Shown: positions 43,764 to 51,024, counted from the first letter of the stretch. The stretch is 51,024 nucleotides of DNA from Flavobacteriaceae bacterium (GCA_025800395.1 JAOXRU010000541.1:1-51024), one strand, 5' to 3'. Made by a program: numbers and translations. The notes: generated by a model not told the origin, from the letters alone.

Positions 43764-44627
43764 GTGCTATTTATAAAATCGAATATATTGAAATGGACCA
43801 ACACCAATATCATTGTTTTAATTCTGATCTTCGGATGTTTTTCTTGCAAAACCAAGAACAAAACAGAACCCCTAGCAGACCAAACAACTTTAAACGTTTC
43901 GGCCAATTTAGATGTTGACCACTTAAATATTTGGGTTAAGAACCCGAAAAAAGCAAAAGAGAAATTGGTGGATATTGGCTTCACTGCTGTACCCGATTCC
44001 CTTTCAGAAATCCATCACGGACAAGGAACAACTGGAAGATATTTTCACTTTTTAAACGGCTATCTCGAATTGATTTTTGTTTTTAATCCAACAGTATTTG
44101 AGCGAAACAACGCCATAAATAAACATGTAGATTTTTTAGAAAGAGCCAACTTTGCACAAAATGGGGCATTGCCTTTTGGTATTGCGTTAAAATCAGAAGA
44201 TTATAAACCCGAAAAAATACCTTTTGAGAAAGTGTGGTATCACCAAGATTGGATGGGTAAAAACAATGGTATTTACGCTGCTAAAAACTCAAAAACAAAC
44301 CTTGGCGAACCATCCATTTTTGTAGTCTATCCAGAAATAGAATCCAGAACATTTGAATCCTTATCCAAATTAGAGAACTTTCCTGGCGAAGAGGACTATT
44401 GGAAAGCGTTTTTTAAACATCCAAATGGCGCAAAAAAGATTTCAAAGATTATGATTACATCAAACCATTTAAATGTAAAAACCCAAACCATCAGAGCGCT
44501 AAATAATATGGACAATGTGGTCATCAAAAAAGGCTCTGAACAGCTCATGGAGCTATATTTTGATGACACTATTCAAGGAAAATCCTTTGACCTAAGACCA
44601 GAATTGCCACTAATTATATACCTATGA
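43764..44627 (+). CDS. VOC/glyoxalase-like lipoprotein
   Basis: A 287-residue protein. It starts at GTG 43764, two bases after the previous stop, and carries a lipoprotein signal (about residues 15-28, TNIIVLILIFGCFSC). The mature part begins with a glyoxalase/VOC-like module (ANLDVDHLNIWVKNPKKAKE, then LVDIGFTAVPDSLSEIHHGQ) and continues TTGRYFHFLNGYLELIFVFN. The VOC fold binds a metal and small substrates; an enzymatic or sequestering role is possible. The stop overlaps the start of the next gene (ATGA, 44624-44627), a clear sign of co-translation. Confidence 0.75.
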   Translation: MLFIKSNILKWTNTNIIVLILIFGCFSCKTKNKTEPLADQTTLNVSANLDVDHLNIWVKNPKKAKEKLVDIGFTAVPDSLSEIHHGQGTTGRYFHFLNGYLELIFVFNPTVFERNNAINKHVDFLERANFAQNGALPFGIALKSEDYKPEKIPFEKVWYHQDWMGKNNGIYAAKNSKTNLGEPSIFVVYPEIESRTFESLSKLENFPGEEDYWKAFFKHPNGAKKISKIMITSNHLNVKTQTIRALNNMDNVVIKKGSEQLMELYFDDTIQGKSFDLRPELPLIIYL

Positions 44628-46639
44628 TAAAAATAAACTACAAGCAGTTATTCTATCTTCTAATCGGCTTTATGCTATTTGGTTGTAAAAATACCAACGA
44701 AAAAAAGCCAATTGCAGAAGCAAGTCCAAAAATGGATGTACAGCAATTTCAATCCATTGTAGATTCCATTTATAGCGAAAACCCCAATTCTATCGGAATG
44801 ATGGTGCATATAGAATCGCCAAAGCATGGGATTTCTTGGAGCGGAAGCTCTGGCTATGCAAACATAGAAAAAACAGCGCCCTTACAAGCAGACCAACCCG
44901 CATTAATTGCCAGCAGTATAAAAACCTATGTGGCGGCGGCTATGTTGAGATTACAAGAAAATGGCAATTTGAATATAGAAGACCCTATTTCAAAACATCT
45001 ATCCCAAAAAACTGCCGAACTTTTAAAAAACGATGGTTATGATATCCATCAAATTAAAATCAAACATCTATTGTCGCATACCAGTGGAATTGCCGATTAT
45101 GTAAACGACGATTATTTGGATTTTATCCATAAAAACCAAACCTACAGATGGACACGTGACGAACAGTTGAAACTAGCGACAAAAGTTGGCGACCCTTTGG
45201 GAAAACCCCAAGAGTTGTTTGCATATGCCGATGCCAATTATTTGTTAGCCACCGAAATTATGGAACAGAAAACCAAGCTGCCTTTTTATACGGCTATGCG
45301 CAAATTGCTGCAGTATGAAGACTTGGGACTTGGCCAAACTTGGTTTCCCACGCTGGAAGAACAACCAAAAAGCGCAAAACCTATGGTACATCAATATTGG
45401 AACGAGAAGGATTGGGGCCAAAGCAAGTTGGACTTTGATTGGGATTCCCAGCAGCACGATATTTCTTGGGACTTATATGGTGGCGGTGGAATAGCTACAA
45501 CTATGAAAGAGCTGGCGCAGTTTTCGTATTATTTATTTAATAAAAAAATTGTTGAAGATGCAGCTGTTTTAAAACTACTAACTACCGATGTTGCAACCAA
45601 AGACGAAATCCCAAAAACCTATAGACTTGGAATTGCAGATGCGCAAGTAAAAGGTTTACAGAGCTTTGGACACGGTGGGTTTTGGGGAACCATGGTGTTT
45701 TATATTCCAAAATTAGATACTGCAATTTCGGTTTGCGTTTTGGAACGAAATGGGAAGATGAAACCCATAAAAGCTTTGATGAATGCGTATACCAATGCAC
45801 TGACTAAGCATATGTTTGGGGGCAAAAGTGTGGTTACAGAAGGGTATTCGCTTTACAAAGCAAAAAATAGCAAAGCAACTTTGGTTTTGTTTCCTGGTGG
45901 CGGAACCAATGCAGCATACACCAAACAAGAATTTGACATTGTTGGAGCGGCAAATGCCCATAATATTTCGGTGTTAATGCTAAATTTTAATCGTCATCTA
46001 TGGATAGATGCAACCGCCACAAAACAATTGGCAAAACAACTAGAGGCCATTTTTGACCAAAATCATTTGAAAACCAAAGATCTCTTTATTGGCGGCATGT
46101 CTATTGGTGGCAATGTAGCCTTAACCCTTTCAAACCATCTGCAACAAAACCATACAAATATTGCCCCAAAAGGCATATTTATTGTGGATTCGCCTTTGGA
46201 TTTGTATGCGCTTTATGAAAGTTCCAAAAAAGATATAGCCAATCCAAAATTTGATAAAGAAAGGCTTGCAGAGCCAAAGTGGATCGTCCATTATTTTGAA
46301 GAAGCATTTACCAAAGATTCCTTGCTGCAAAACATACAGAAAGTATCCCCTTTTACTTTACAAAACAGCTATACCAGTGTATCCAGTTTAAAAAATACTA
46401 AGGTTAGATTTTACACAGAACCAGACAGTTTATGGTGGAAAGAGAATAGACAAACAGATTTTGAAAGCACCAATGCGTATACGATTCAGCAAATAACCAA
46501 AGCTTTAAAAGCCCAAAGCTGGAAGCAACTCGAATTGATTGAAACTACAACCAAAGGCTATAGAGCAAATGGAGACAGACATCCTCATAGTTGGTCTATA
46601 GTGGATATTCGTGATTTGCTGGATTGGATGATGGAATAA
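44624..46639 (+). CDS. Beta-lactamase-fold hydrolase fused to alpha/beta hydrolase, lipoprotein
   Basis: A 671-residue two-domain lipoprotein (signal MIKINYKQLFYLLIGFMLFG, C21). Domain 1 (about 40-390): S12 family, S97-S-I-K100, YAD in the YxN place (FAYADANYLLATEI), HGG in GHGGFWG. Domain 2 (about 400-671): an alpha/beta hydrolase with LVLFPGGGTNAAY oxyanion loop, nucleophile S493 in GGMSIGGNVAL, and a histidine in GDRHPHSW near the end. Such fusion of two different serine-hydrolase folds is unusual. Together with the Ntn-hydrolase and VOC genes upstream it suggests a stepwise breakdown of an acylated compound. Confidence 0.85.
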   Translation: MIKINYKQLFYLLIGFMLFGCKNTNEKKPIAEASPKMDVQQFQSIVDSIYSENPNSIGMMVHIESPKHGISWSGSSGYANIEKTAPLQADQPALIASSIKTYVAAAMLRLQENGNLNIEDPISKHLSQKTAELLKNDGYDIHQIKIKHLLSHTSGIADYVNDDYLDFIHKNQTYRWTRDEQLKLATKVGDPLGKPQELFAYADANYLLATEIMEQKTKLPFYTAMRKLLQYEDLGLGQTWFPTLEEQPKSAKPMVHQYWNEKDWGQSKLDFDWDSQQHDISWDLYGGGGIATTMKELAQFSYYLFNKKIVEDAAVLKLLTTDVATKDEIPKTYRLGIADAQVKGLQSFGHGGFWGTMVFYIPKLDTAISVCVLERNGKMKPIKALMNAYTNALTKHMFGGKSVVTEGYSLYKAKNSKATLVLFPGGGTNAAYTKQEFDIVGAANAHNISVLMLNFNRHLWIDATATKQLAKQLEAIFDQNHLKTKDLFIGGMSIGGNVALTLSNHLQQNHTNIAPKGIFIVDSPLDLYALYESSKKDIANPKFDKERLAEPKWIVHYFEEAFTKDSLLQNIQKVSPFTLQNSYTSVSSLKNTKVRFYTEPDSLWWKENRQTDFESTNAYTIQQITKALKAQSWKQLELIETTTKGYRANGDRHPHSWSIVDIRDLLDWMME

Positions 46640-46654
46640 AAATGTGTGGTCACA

Positions 46655-46880
46655 AAGGCAAGCCTTGCACCTACCCTTTTGATTCTAAAAACGAGATGTT
46701 TTTCGCAAGGTTTCAGTGCCAGATGGGTTTTAGTTGGTATTTAGTCAAGCTTCTTTTTTGCTTACAAAAAGCCAATAGAACTAATTGCCCTATCCAAATT
46801 TACTCTTAAAAAAAGTTCCTAAACATCTACTTATATCATCCAATTGGTGTATATTTAAAGTGAAAAATTGATAGTTTTGA
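46655..46880 (+). repeat. Intergenic array repeat, copy C (degenerate)
   Basis: ACAAAGGCAAGCCTTGCACC after the gene end parallels the ACACCGACAAGCC boxes; later TTCAGTGCCAGATGGGTTTTAG, TCCAAATTTACTCTTAAAAAAA and CATCCAATTGGTGTATATTT match copies A and B, but with many differences. The last 30 bases diverge. It contains the TTG start and leader of the next frame. Confidence 0.6.
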
Positions 46881-47431
46881 ACCCGCTCCCTGAGGTAACT
46901 TTTGATTTAAAATTGAAATTAGGAAACAACATATTAGCCATCGTACTATTTATAATTATTGGAATTCCAATTTTTATATTGTTTTTGCCTGTAATGATTG
47001 TCCTTTATCCAATCCGCTATTTTCAAAGAAAACGATTTGAAAAAAAATACGCTGAATTTTTGTCAGAGAATAGCGGAAAGAACTTTTTCTGTTACAACAA
47101 CCGAAAGAAATCAAAAAAATATATTGAGGACAAAATCATACCCCGTCTAACGGGCGAAGTTGAGATTGTGTATCTGAATGGAAAAAAAGTGGAATCGGAT
47201 TATAAGGCTGAATTTATTTCGGAGGCACTTTACAAGCTCAAAACCTACAGTGGATTCCCTCACCTAATGAAAATTCGGGATGGAAAACTGATTGACAAAT
47301 CCATCAACAATCCATTTTATAACGTACTAAATATGAATCAGCCGAAAGACAAATTATTGATCAAAATCCATGGGTTCTTTGAGCTGGCTCAGATAAACAA
47401 CTTGGATAAAACTCTCTCCCAAAAGCCCTAA
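46868..47431 (+). CDS. Unknown membrane protein
   Basis: The 187-residue frame has one long membrane segment (residues about 22-52, ILAIVLFIIIGIPIFILFLP) then a basic loop and a cytosolic part (IRYFQRKRFEKKYAEFLSEN to the end) with KLKTYSGFPHLMKIRDGKLI. No ATG lies upstream of the helix; the frame opens with TTG 46868, inside the degenerate end of array repeat C, so the true start may be another TTG or the 5' end may be truncated. Function unknown. It closes the one-directional array. Confidence 0.6.
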   Translation: MIVLNPLPEVTFDLKLKLGNNILAIVLFIIIGIPIFILFLPVMIVLYPIRYFQRKRFEKKYAEFLSENSGKNFFCYNNRKKSKKYIEDKIIPRLTGEVEIVYLNGKKVESDYKAEFISEALYKLKTYSGFPHLMKIRDGKLIDKSINNPFYNVLNMNQPKDKLLIKIHGFFELAQINNLDKTLSQKP

Positions 47432-47498
47432 ACCGCATCTATAAAAACACCTTGCAAATATAGCCATATTGCAACCCCAAATACGAACAAGCTATTCT

Positions 47499-48287
47499 TC
47501 ATTTCACAGACATCCTAGAAACACTCCAATATCCAAAGACAGAAAAGCCCACAAAATAAATAATGCTGATTATAGAAACCTTCGGAAACCACAACTCCAA
47601 ACTTGCTTCTTCATTGCCTATAGGGTAAAGGCTCAACATATTGTAGGCATAGGGAAAATACAAGGATTCTTCTGCACTATATACGATCAATCCTGTGATG
47701 ACCAAAACCATTCCTATACCAAGCGGAATAATAAAGTTTTTGATGCGAAAACTCAACAAAAACTGTATGCCTAATATGCCTAGTATGGCCAAAAAAGATC
47801 TAAAAAGTAGCAACATAGGCTTTTGGTAATCTGGAGTATGATCGATCAATCCAAGTTCTGGATGTATATAGCCCACCAAATTGCCAGAAACAAGCATGGC
47901 ACCAAAAAACAACAAATAAGTAAACAAAATAAGCCCCACAGCCACCAATAGTTTGCCAAAATAGATGCTCCACTTGGGGCTTGGAAGAGAAAACAAGTAT
48001 TTCATAGCAGAAGACTTGTGTTCTATCTGTATGATAAGACTGGTAATGAGTATGATAAAAAACGGCACCAGCAAAGGAGAGGCACTCATGATTTGATCCA
48101 TTATAAATTTATTCCAAGGATTGACACCTTCCCCAGGCACTAGCGATTTGTGTTTAAAAAAGTAATACAAAAAATAAATGATAGGAATAAACAACGCACT
48201 AATAATGGATAGCCAAAGCGCAAAGGTGTTTTTGAGTTTTAAAGCTTCATTTTTGATACTTTTAGAGAAATAATATACTTGGTTCAT
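47499..48287 (-). CDS. ABC-2 type transporter permease
   Basis: A 262-residue membrane protein with about six helices (for example WLSIISALFIPIIYFLYYFF, LVPFFIILITSLIIQIEH, LLVAVGLILFTYLLFFGAML, IIPLGIGMVLVITGLIVYSA). The large loop with HKSSAMKYLFSLPSPKWSIY is typical of the LanG/ABC-2 type exporter permeases. It follows the ATPase gene at a spacing of four bases, so the two form a transporter complex. Such pairs export peptides, lipids or drugs and can confer self-protection against bacteriocins. The substrate is unknown. Confidence 0.85.
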   Translation of the reverse strand: MNQVYYFSKSIKNEALKLKNTFALWLSIISALFIPIIYFLYYFFKHKSLVPGEGVNPWNKFIMDQIMSASPLLVPFFIILITSLIIQIEHKSSAMKYLFSLPSPKWSIYFGKLLVAVGLILFTYLLFFGAMLVSGNLVGYIHPELGLIDHTPDYQKPMLLLFRSFLAILGILGIQFLLSFRIKNFIIPLGIGMVLVITGLIVYSAEESLYFPYAYNMLSLYPIGNEEASLELWFPKVSIISIIYFVGFSVFGYWSVSRMSVK

Positions 48288-48291
48288 CTTC

Positions 48292-49203
48292 TTAGTTTTC
48301 AGTTAGTGACAGAAATAATTCTTCTAGATTGTTTTGTATGTTTATTTGATAAATATCTAAGTCTTCCTTGCGGATATTATCGATCAAATCCGGTATCGCA
48401 TCTTTGCCGTCCAAAGCGATATGTACTAGGGTTTCATCTACTATAGTGACATCAAATTGGCGACCAATGGCATCGTATAGTTGGGCAGTATCCTTGGTTT
48501 CAATTGCAACCACCAGATGGTCATTTTGAGACGATTTTAGCACTTTAACGGTGTCCTGAAATATCATTTCCCCCTGTCTGAGGATGCCAACATGCGTACA
48601 GGTTTTTTCTATTTCGCTTAGCAAATGACTAGATATAAATACCGTGATGCCATAGTCCTTATTCAGAGATTGGATCAACCTGCGCATCTCTATAATTCCT
48701 TTTGGATCTAAGCCATTGGTAGGTTCGTCCAATATCAAGATTTCGGGCAAGCTGAGCAAGGAAACTGCCAGACCAAGGCGTTGTTTCATACCAAGGGAAT
48801 ATTTCTTTACCTTTTTGTGCTTGGCGTGCTCTAGTTTTACAATCTCCAGTACTTCATCTATTCTTTGGAAAGAAACCGCTCGATAATTTGCAGCTATTTT
48901 GAGATTGTCCACAGCACTCAAATGTCCATACAGAGAAGGGTTTTCGATCAGAGACCCTATTTTGGATAAATGCGCGATTCGGTTGCCTTTAAAGGACTTT
49001 CCAAATAGGGCAATCTTCCCACTATCTTTCTTTAGCAAACCCAAAAGCAGTCGGATGGTGGTGGTTTTACCAGAACCATTCGGACCCAAAAAGCCATAAA
49101 TACTTCCTTTGGGTACGCGTAGGGCCAAATTGTCAATATCTGCTTTGGCAGATTTGGAATAGGAAAAATGCAAATCTTGTGTTTCAATTATATACTCGCT
49201 CAT
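48292..49203 (-). CDS. ABC transporter ATP-binding protein
   Basis: The ATPase partner of the permease gene: 303 residues with Walker A GPNGSGKTT, signature YSLGMKQRLGLAVSLL, Walker B EILILDEPTNGLDPKG and H-loop VFISSHLLSEIEK. The C-terminal 80 residues form the extension usual in drug/bacteriocin exporters of this kind (CcmA/BcrA type). An in-frame ATG at 49212 gives three more residues (MDI); ATG 49203 (MSEYIIETQDLHF) fits the family start. It is divergent from the VOC gene on its right. Confidence 0.88.
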   Translation of the reverse strand: MSEYIIETQDLHFSYSKSAKADIDNLALRVPKGSIYGFLGPNGSGKTTTIRLLLGLLKKDSGKIALFGKSFKGNRIAHLSKIGSLIENPSLYGHLSAVDNLKIAANYRAVSFQRIDEVLEIVKLEHAKHKKVKKYSLGMKQRLGLAVSLLSLPEILILDEPTNGLDPKGIIEMRRLIQSLNKDYGITVFISSHLLSEIEKTCTHVGILRQGEMIFQDTVKVLKSSQNDHLVVAIETKDTAQLYDAIGRQFDVTIVDETLVHIALDGKDAIPDLIDNIRKEDLDIYQINIQNNLEELFLSLTEN

Positions 49204-49595
49204 AATATCCATTTAACATTCTCGACGAGCAAATCTTCATTATGTTACAATCAATAATGCATCAAAATGCATTTTATAATCGAAATGCTTTTGTCTTTAC
49301 CTAGCGCAAATACCAGTAATTGAGGTTGTTATAATTAATTTTTCATAGAGGAAATTTTCCGCTAAAAAAATCGCAATAGCTGTGTTTATGCAATCCAAAA
49401 ACAACAAGCAATACGATACTTTTGAATGCAAATTCCAAAAAATACGAGCTAAAAATCATTGCAGTCAGAGGATGTCAAAATATAAAACAAGCGCCACCAA
49501 GGCACTATCATAAGCAAGCCAAAAAAACATTTCAATGGAGATGTCCAGAGGTCCAAACTCCCTTAAATTTTGTAATTTGCCAAAAACACGCAAAT
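49204..49595. other. Divergent intergenic region, no gene
   Basis: It contains the promoters of the ABC pair (minus) and of the VOC gene (plus, TGTAATTTGCC box near 49571), ATACCAGTAATT (49311-49322) of the short repeat family, and a stretch with stop codons (49440-49560) whose frame (MSKYKTSATKALS*ASQKNIS) may be a relic. The long + frame beginning at 49422 is best read as leader plus the VOC gene. Confidence 0.5.
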
Positions 49596-49949
49596 ATGCA
49601 AGAGCATAACAACCATATCCATTATGTCGAATTTGGAGCAGCAGACCTGCAAAAGATAAAAGAATTTTACAGTCGGGTATTCGACTGGAAATTTACCGAT
49701 TATGGACCCGACTATACTGCTTTTTCCAACAGTGGATTGGAAGGCGGTTTTGAAAAAAGAAATACTCCAGCAGCCCAAGGATCATTAGTGGTTTTGTATC
49801 ATCAAAATTTAGAAACCGTACAACAACGCATCATAGAGGCCTCGGGAAAGATATCCAAGCCCATATTCTCTTTTCCAGGAGGTAGAAGGTTTCATTTTAC
49901 CGATCCAGCTGGCAATGAATTAGCGGTTTGGTCGGATGCAATGGAGTAA
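49596..49949 (+). CDS. VOC family protein (glyoxalase-like)
   Basis: The 117-residue single-module VOC protein is of normal length. HNNHIHYVEFGAADLQKIKE (first metal-ligand histidine), FYSRVFDWKFTDYGPDYTAF, LEGGFEKRNTP, and the C-terminal FPGGRRFHFTDPAGNELAVW with the glutamate ligand match the domain. Relatives include glyoxalase, bleomycin-resistance and uncharacterised proteins. A frame extending to 49422 exists, but the ATG at 49596 matches the domain start and follows a promoter box. Confidence 0.88.
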   Translation: MQEHNNHIHYVEFGAADLQKIKEFYSRVFDWKFTDYGPDYTAFSNSGLEGGFEKRNTPAAQGSLVVLYHQNLETVQQRIIEASGKISKPIFSFPGGRRFHFTDPAGNELAVWSDAME

Positions 49950-49969
49950 TTTTGGAAAGAAGCATAATG

Positions 49970-50158
49970 AACGTGTATTCGATATAACTTATGCATACAA
50001 TTTATTATAAACTTCTTAGGCTAGTCCTGCCTTTGAAGGGCTGTTTATTGGGGTAATTTTGAATTAGAAATGGTATTAAGGGATAAGCTGCATCTTTTTT
50101 GATCCAATCTCACTATACCTAAGGCTTCTGTGTAAATAATTTATATCGAACTCAGGTT
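49970..50158 (+). mobile_element. MITE-like element, complete copy (189 bp)
   Basis: Left end AACGTGTATTCGATATAACT, right end (reverse complement) AACCTGAGTTCGATATAAAT: terminal inverted repeats of about 23 bp matching at about 18 positions. The interior contains TTAGGCTAGTCCTGCCTTTG (as at 8261) and, on the minus strand, ATACCATTTCTAATTCAAAA as in the 88-bp element. There is no open frame of meaning. Directly after it, AATTTATATCAAACTTACC repeats the end in diverged form. Confidence 0.8.
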
Positions 50159-50344
50159 AATTTATATCAAACTTACCTTAAGTATATTTTTAAATGCTAC
50201 TCATATATAAATAGCATATCCTTATCTACTCTTCGAATCCTGTGTTGCGAGAATTTCAAATAGGGAATTACAAAAATGGTATATCCGTAAGCAGTCAAAT
50301 ACCGTCTTCATGGCTTTTGCTTTTGGAAGAAAACGGCAAATAAA

Positions 50345-50420
50345 GCAAGGGCAAACTCGCTCTCCAAGACTATATAAATTTGGCTAAGGCCAAAGTCTTG
50401 TATACCGAGTTTGTCCTTGC
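50345..50420. repeat. Imperfect inverted repeat upstream of the SLOG gene
   Basis: GCAAGGGCAAACTCG (50345-50359) and CGAGTTTGTCCTTGC (50406-50420) pair at 14 of 15 positions; inside, CAAGACT and AGTCTTG pair again. The hairpin ends 33 bases before the chosen ATG at 50454. The stretch also belongs to an open frame (about 50210-50457) with one stop, so it may instead be a decaying gene. Confidence 0.5.
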
Positions 50421-50453
50421 AAAACCATGGCCTATAATCCAAAAACAAAAGCC

Positions 50454-50819
50454 ATGAAAACAAATTCTTTTTACTTAATCGTGTCCGGATCTAGACATTT
50501 TAGCAATGCCAAACTATTGGAGTCCCATCTAAACCGTGCATTGGACAAACAAGCAGGACTCGAAATCCTTATTGGTGGCTGTAGCGGCTGCGATGCACTA
50601 GCAGAAGACTGGGCAAAGAGAAACCAGGTACCATACCACATCTTCCTGCCCGAATGGTACGCCTACGGACGAGCAGCTGGACCTATACGCAACAAACAAA
50701 TGCTACGCCTTGCAGACGGCCTATTGGCCTTCCCGATAGGCATCTCCAAAGGCACTAGAGGCACCATAGCAATGGCACAAAAACGCGGATTGCCAACAAG
50801 AGTAGTAGAGGGAACTTAG
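50454..50819 (+). CDS. YspA-type SLOG domain protein (DUF2493)
   Basis: A 121-residue protein (130 if ATG 50427 is used) of the SLOG superfamily, YspA/cpYpsA group. FYLIVSGSRHF begins the Rossmann-like nucleotide-binding fold, IGGCSGCDALAEDWA is the GG-x-x-G-x-D loop, FLPEWYAYGRAAGPIRNKQM carries the GRAAG-xxRN signature, and the C-terminal ISKGTRGTIAMAQKRGLPTR completes it. SLOG proteins sense or process nucleotide-type ligands; this group often lies near mobile elements. The start at 50454 overlaps the stop of an upstream frame (ATGA). Confidence 0.9.
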   Translation: MKTNSFYLIVSGSRHFSNAKLLESHLNRALDKQAGLEILIGGCSGCDALAEDWAKRNQVPYHIFLPEWYAYGRAAGPIRNKQMLRLADGLLAFPIGISKGTRGTIAMAQKRGLPTRVVEGT

Positions 50820-50907
50820 GTTTCCTCTTTTGGCTGTTGGTTAGATGAGAGGATTAAATCCATTCAAAACCTATTAACCTGATTTAACGTGAATAATGGA
50901 TAAAAAA

Positions 50908-50967
50908 AAGTGTTTTTATTATAGTTTATTTCACTGTTTTTCAGTAAATTAAACAATAAAAACACTT
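50908..50967. repeat. Long inverted repeat upstream of the transposase start
   Basis: AAGTGTTTTTATTATAGTTT (50908-50927) and its near-complement TAAACAATAAAAACACTT (50950-50967) form a stem of about 20 bp ending three bases before the transposase ATG. It would fold in transcripts entering from outside and hide the start codon, a common IS safeguard. Confidence 0.55.
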
Positions 50968-50970
50968 CTA

Positions 50971-51024
50971 ATGCTTAAAGATAAAGTTACTGAATTCTTT
51001 GTGAAAATGGACGATTTTTGCAAA
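50971..51024 (+). CDS. Transposase, first 18 codons (IS982-like), cut by the window edge
   Basis: ATG 50971 opens MLKDKVTEFFVKMDDFCK, which runs off the window. The start resembles the N-termini of IS982-family transposases of Bacteroidota (a short helix followed by DDFCK-type residues). With only 18 residues the call depends on memory of the family and on the preceding inverted repeat. About 80 bases upstream, AACGTGAATAATGGATAA (from 50885) shares its first seven bases and ATAA end with the MITE terminal repeat. Confidence 0.5.
   Translation, partial: MLKDKVTEFFVKMDDFCK

Noticed and set aside
31664..46880. Reading the array repeats as a CRISPR array
   Set aside because: Repeats are 180-250 bp, few, unevenly spaced, and separated by whole genes; no short regular repeat-spacer pattern and no cas genes.

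Overview
The window looks like chromosome of a flavobacterium (Bacteroidota, probably Flavobacteriaceae). The evidence is AT-rich DNA, many promoters of the Bacteroidota type (a TAnnTTTG box just upstream of starts), few Shine-Dalgarno sites, a type IX secretion sorting domain (28337-29509), many SPII lipoproteins, and a 6S-like RNA of flavobacterial appearance (5856-5971). No species can be named from sequence alone.

Left part, 1-30 kb: mostly ordinary chromosomal genes. In order: the start of a secreted protein, asd, a DoxX-like pseudogene split by a small repeat element, a prolyl oligopeptidase, a glycosyltransferase, the 6S-like RNA, an AlkD-type DNA glycosylase, an orphan ABC ATPase, folB, two tRNA-Cys-type genes (one divergent), a LysE exporter, a DUF2807 protein, RNase R, small membrane proteins and an ElaA-type acetyltransferase. 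Next come an alpha/beta hydrolase, the rnpA-DUF4349-S41 protease operon, an unknown cytosolic protein, an operon of three secreted or hydrolytic enzymes (MBL-fold hydrolase, S8 protease, M1 peptidase), two unknown lipoproteins, a PAS-LuxR regulator, a CDF metal exporter, rpiB and a leucine-rich-repeat T9SS cargo protein.

Middle part, about 29.8-47.4 kb: an accessory island. It opens with the decayed C-terminus of a tyrosine recombinase. Every gene that follows is on the + strand, and unrelated functions sit next to each other: two Fic proteins, three beta-lactamase-fold serine hydrolases, small lipoproteins, an S41 protease fused to DUF6624, a membrane AraC regulator, an Ntn-hydrolase, a VOC protein and a beta-lactamase/alpha-beta-hydrolase fusion. 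The gaps carry a repeated element of about 180-250 bp and short motifs ending in GACTGCCGTTG-like sequence. At 36335-36582 the element is bounded by complementary boxes (GCTAAC..GACAAC / GTTGTGCGTTAGC), a layout like an integron attC site. I read the island as a possible integron-like or cassette-type array, partly eroded by an IS1182-like remnant and by small repeat elements. This is inference.

Right part, 47.5-51 kb: an ABC exporter pair, a VOC protein, an intact 189-bp MITE-like element with terminal inverted repeats, a YspA-type SLOG protein, and the first codons of a transposase resembling IS982, preceded by a long inverted repeat. Copies or fragments of the MITE-like element also occur near 2.1, 8.3 and 39.2 kb.
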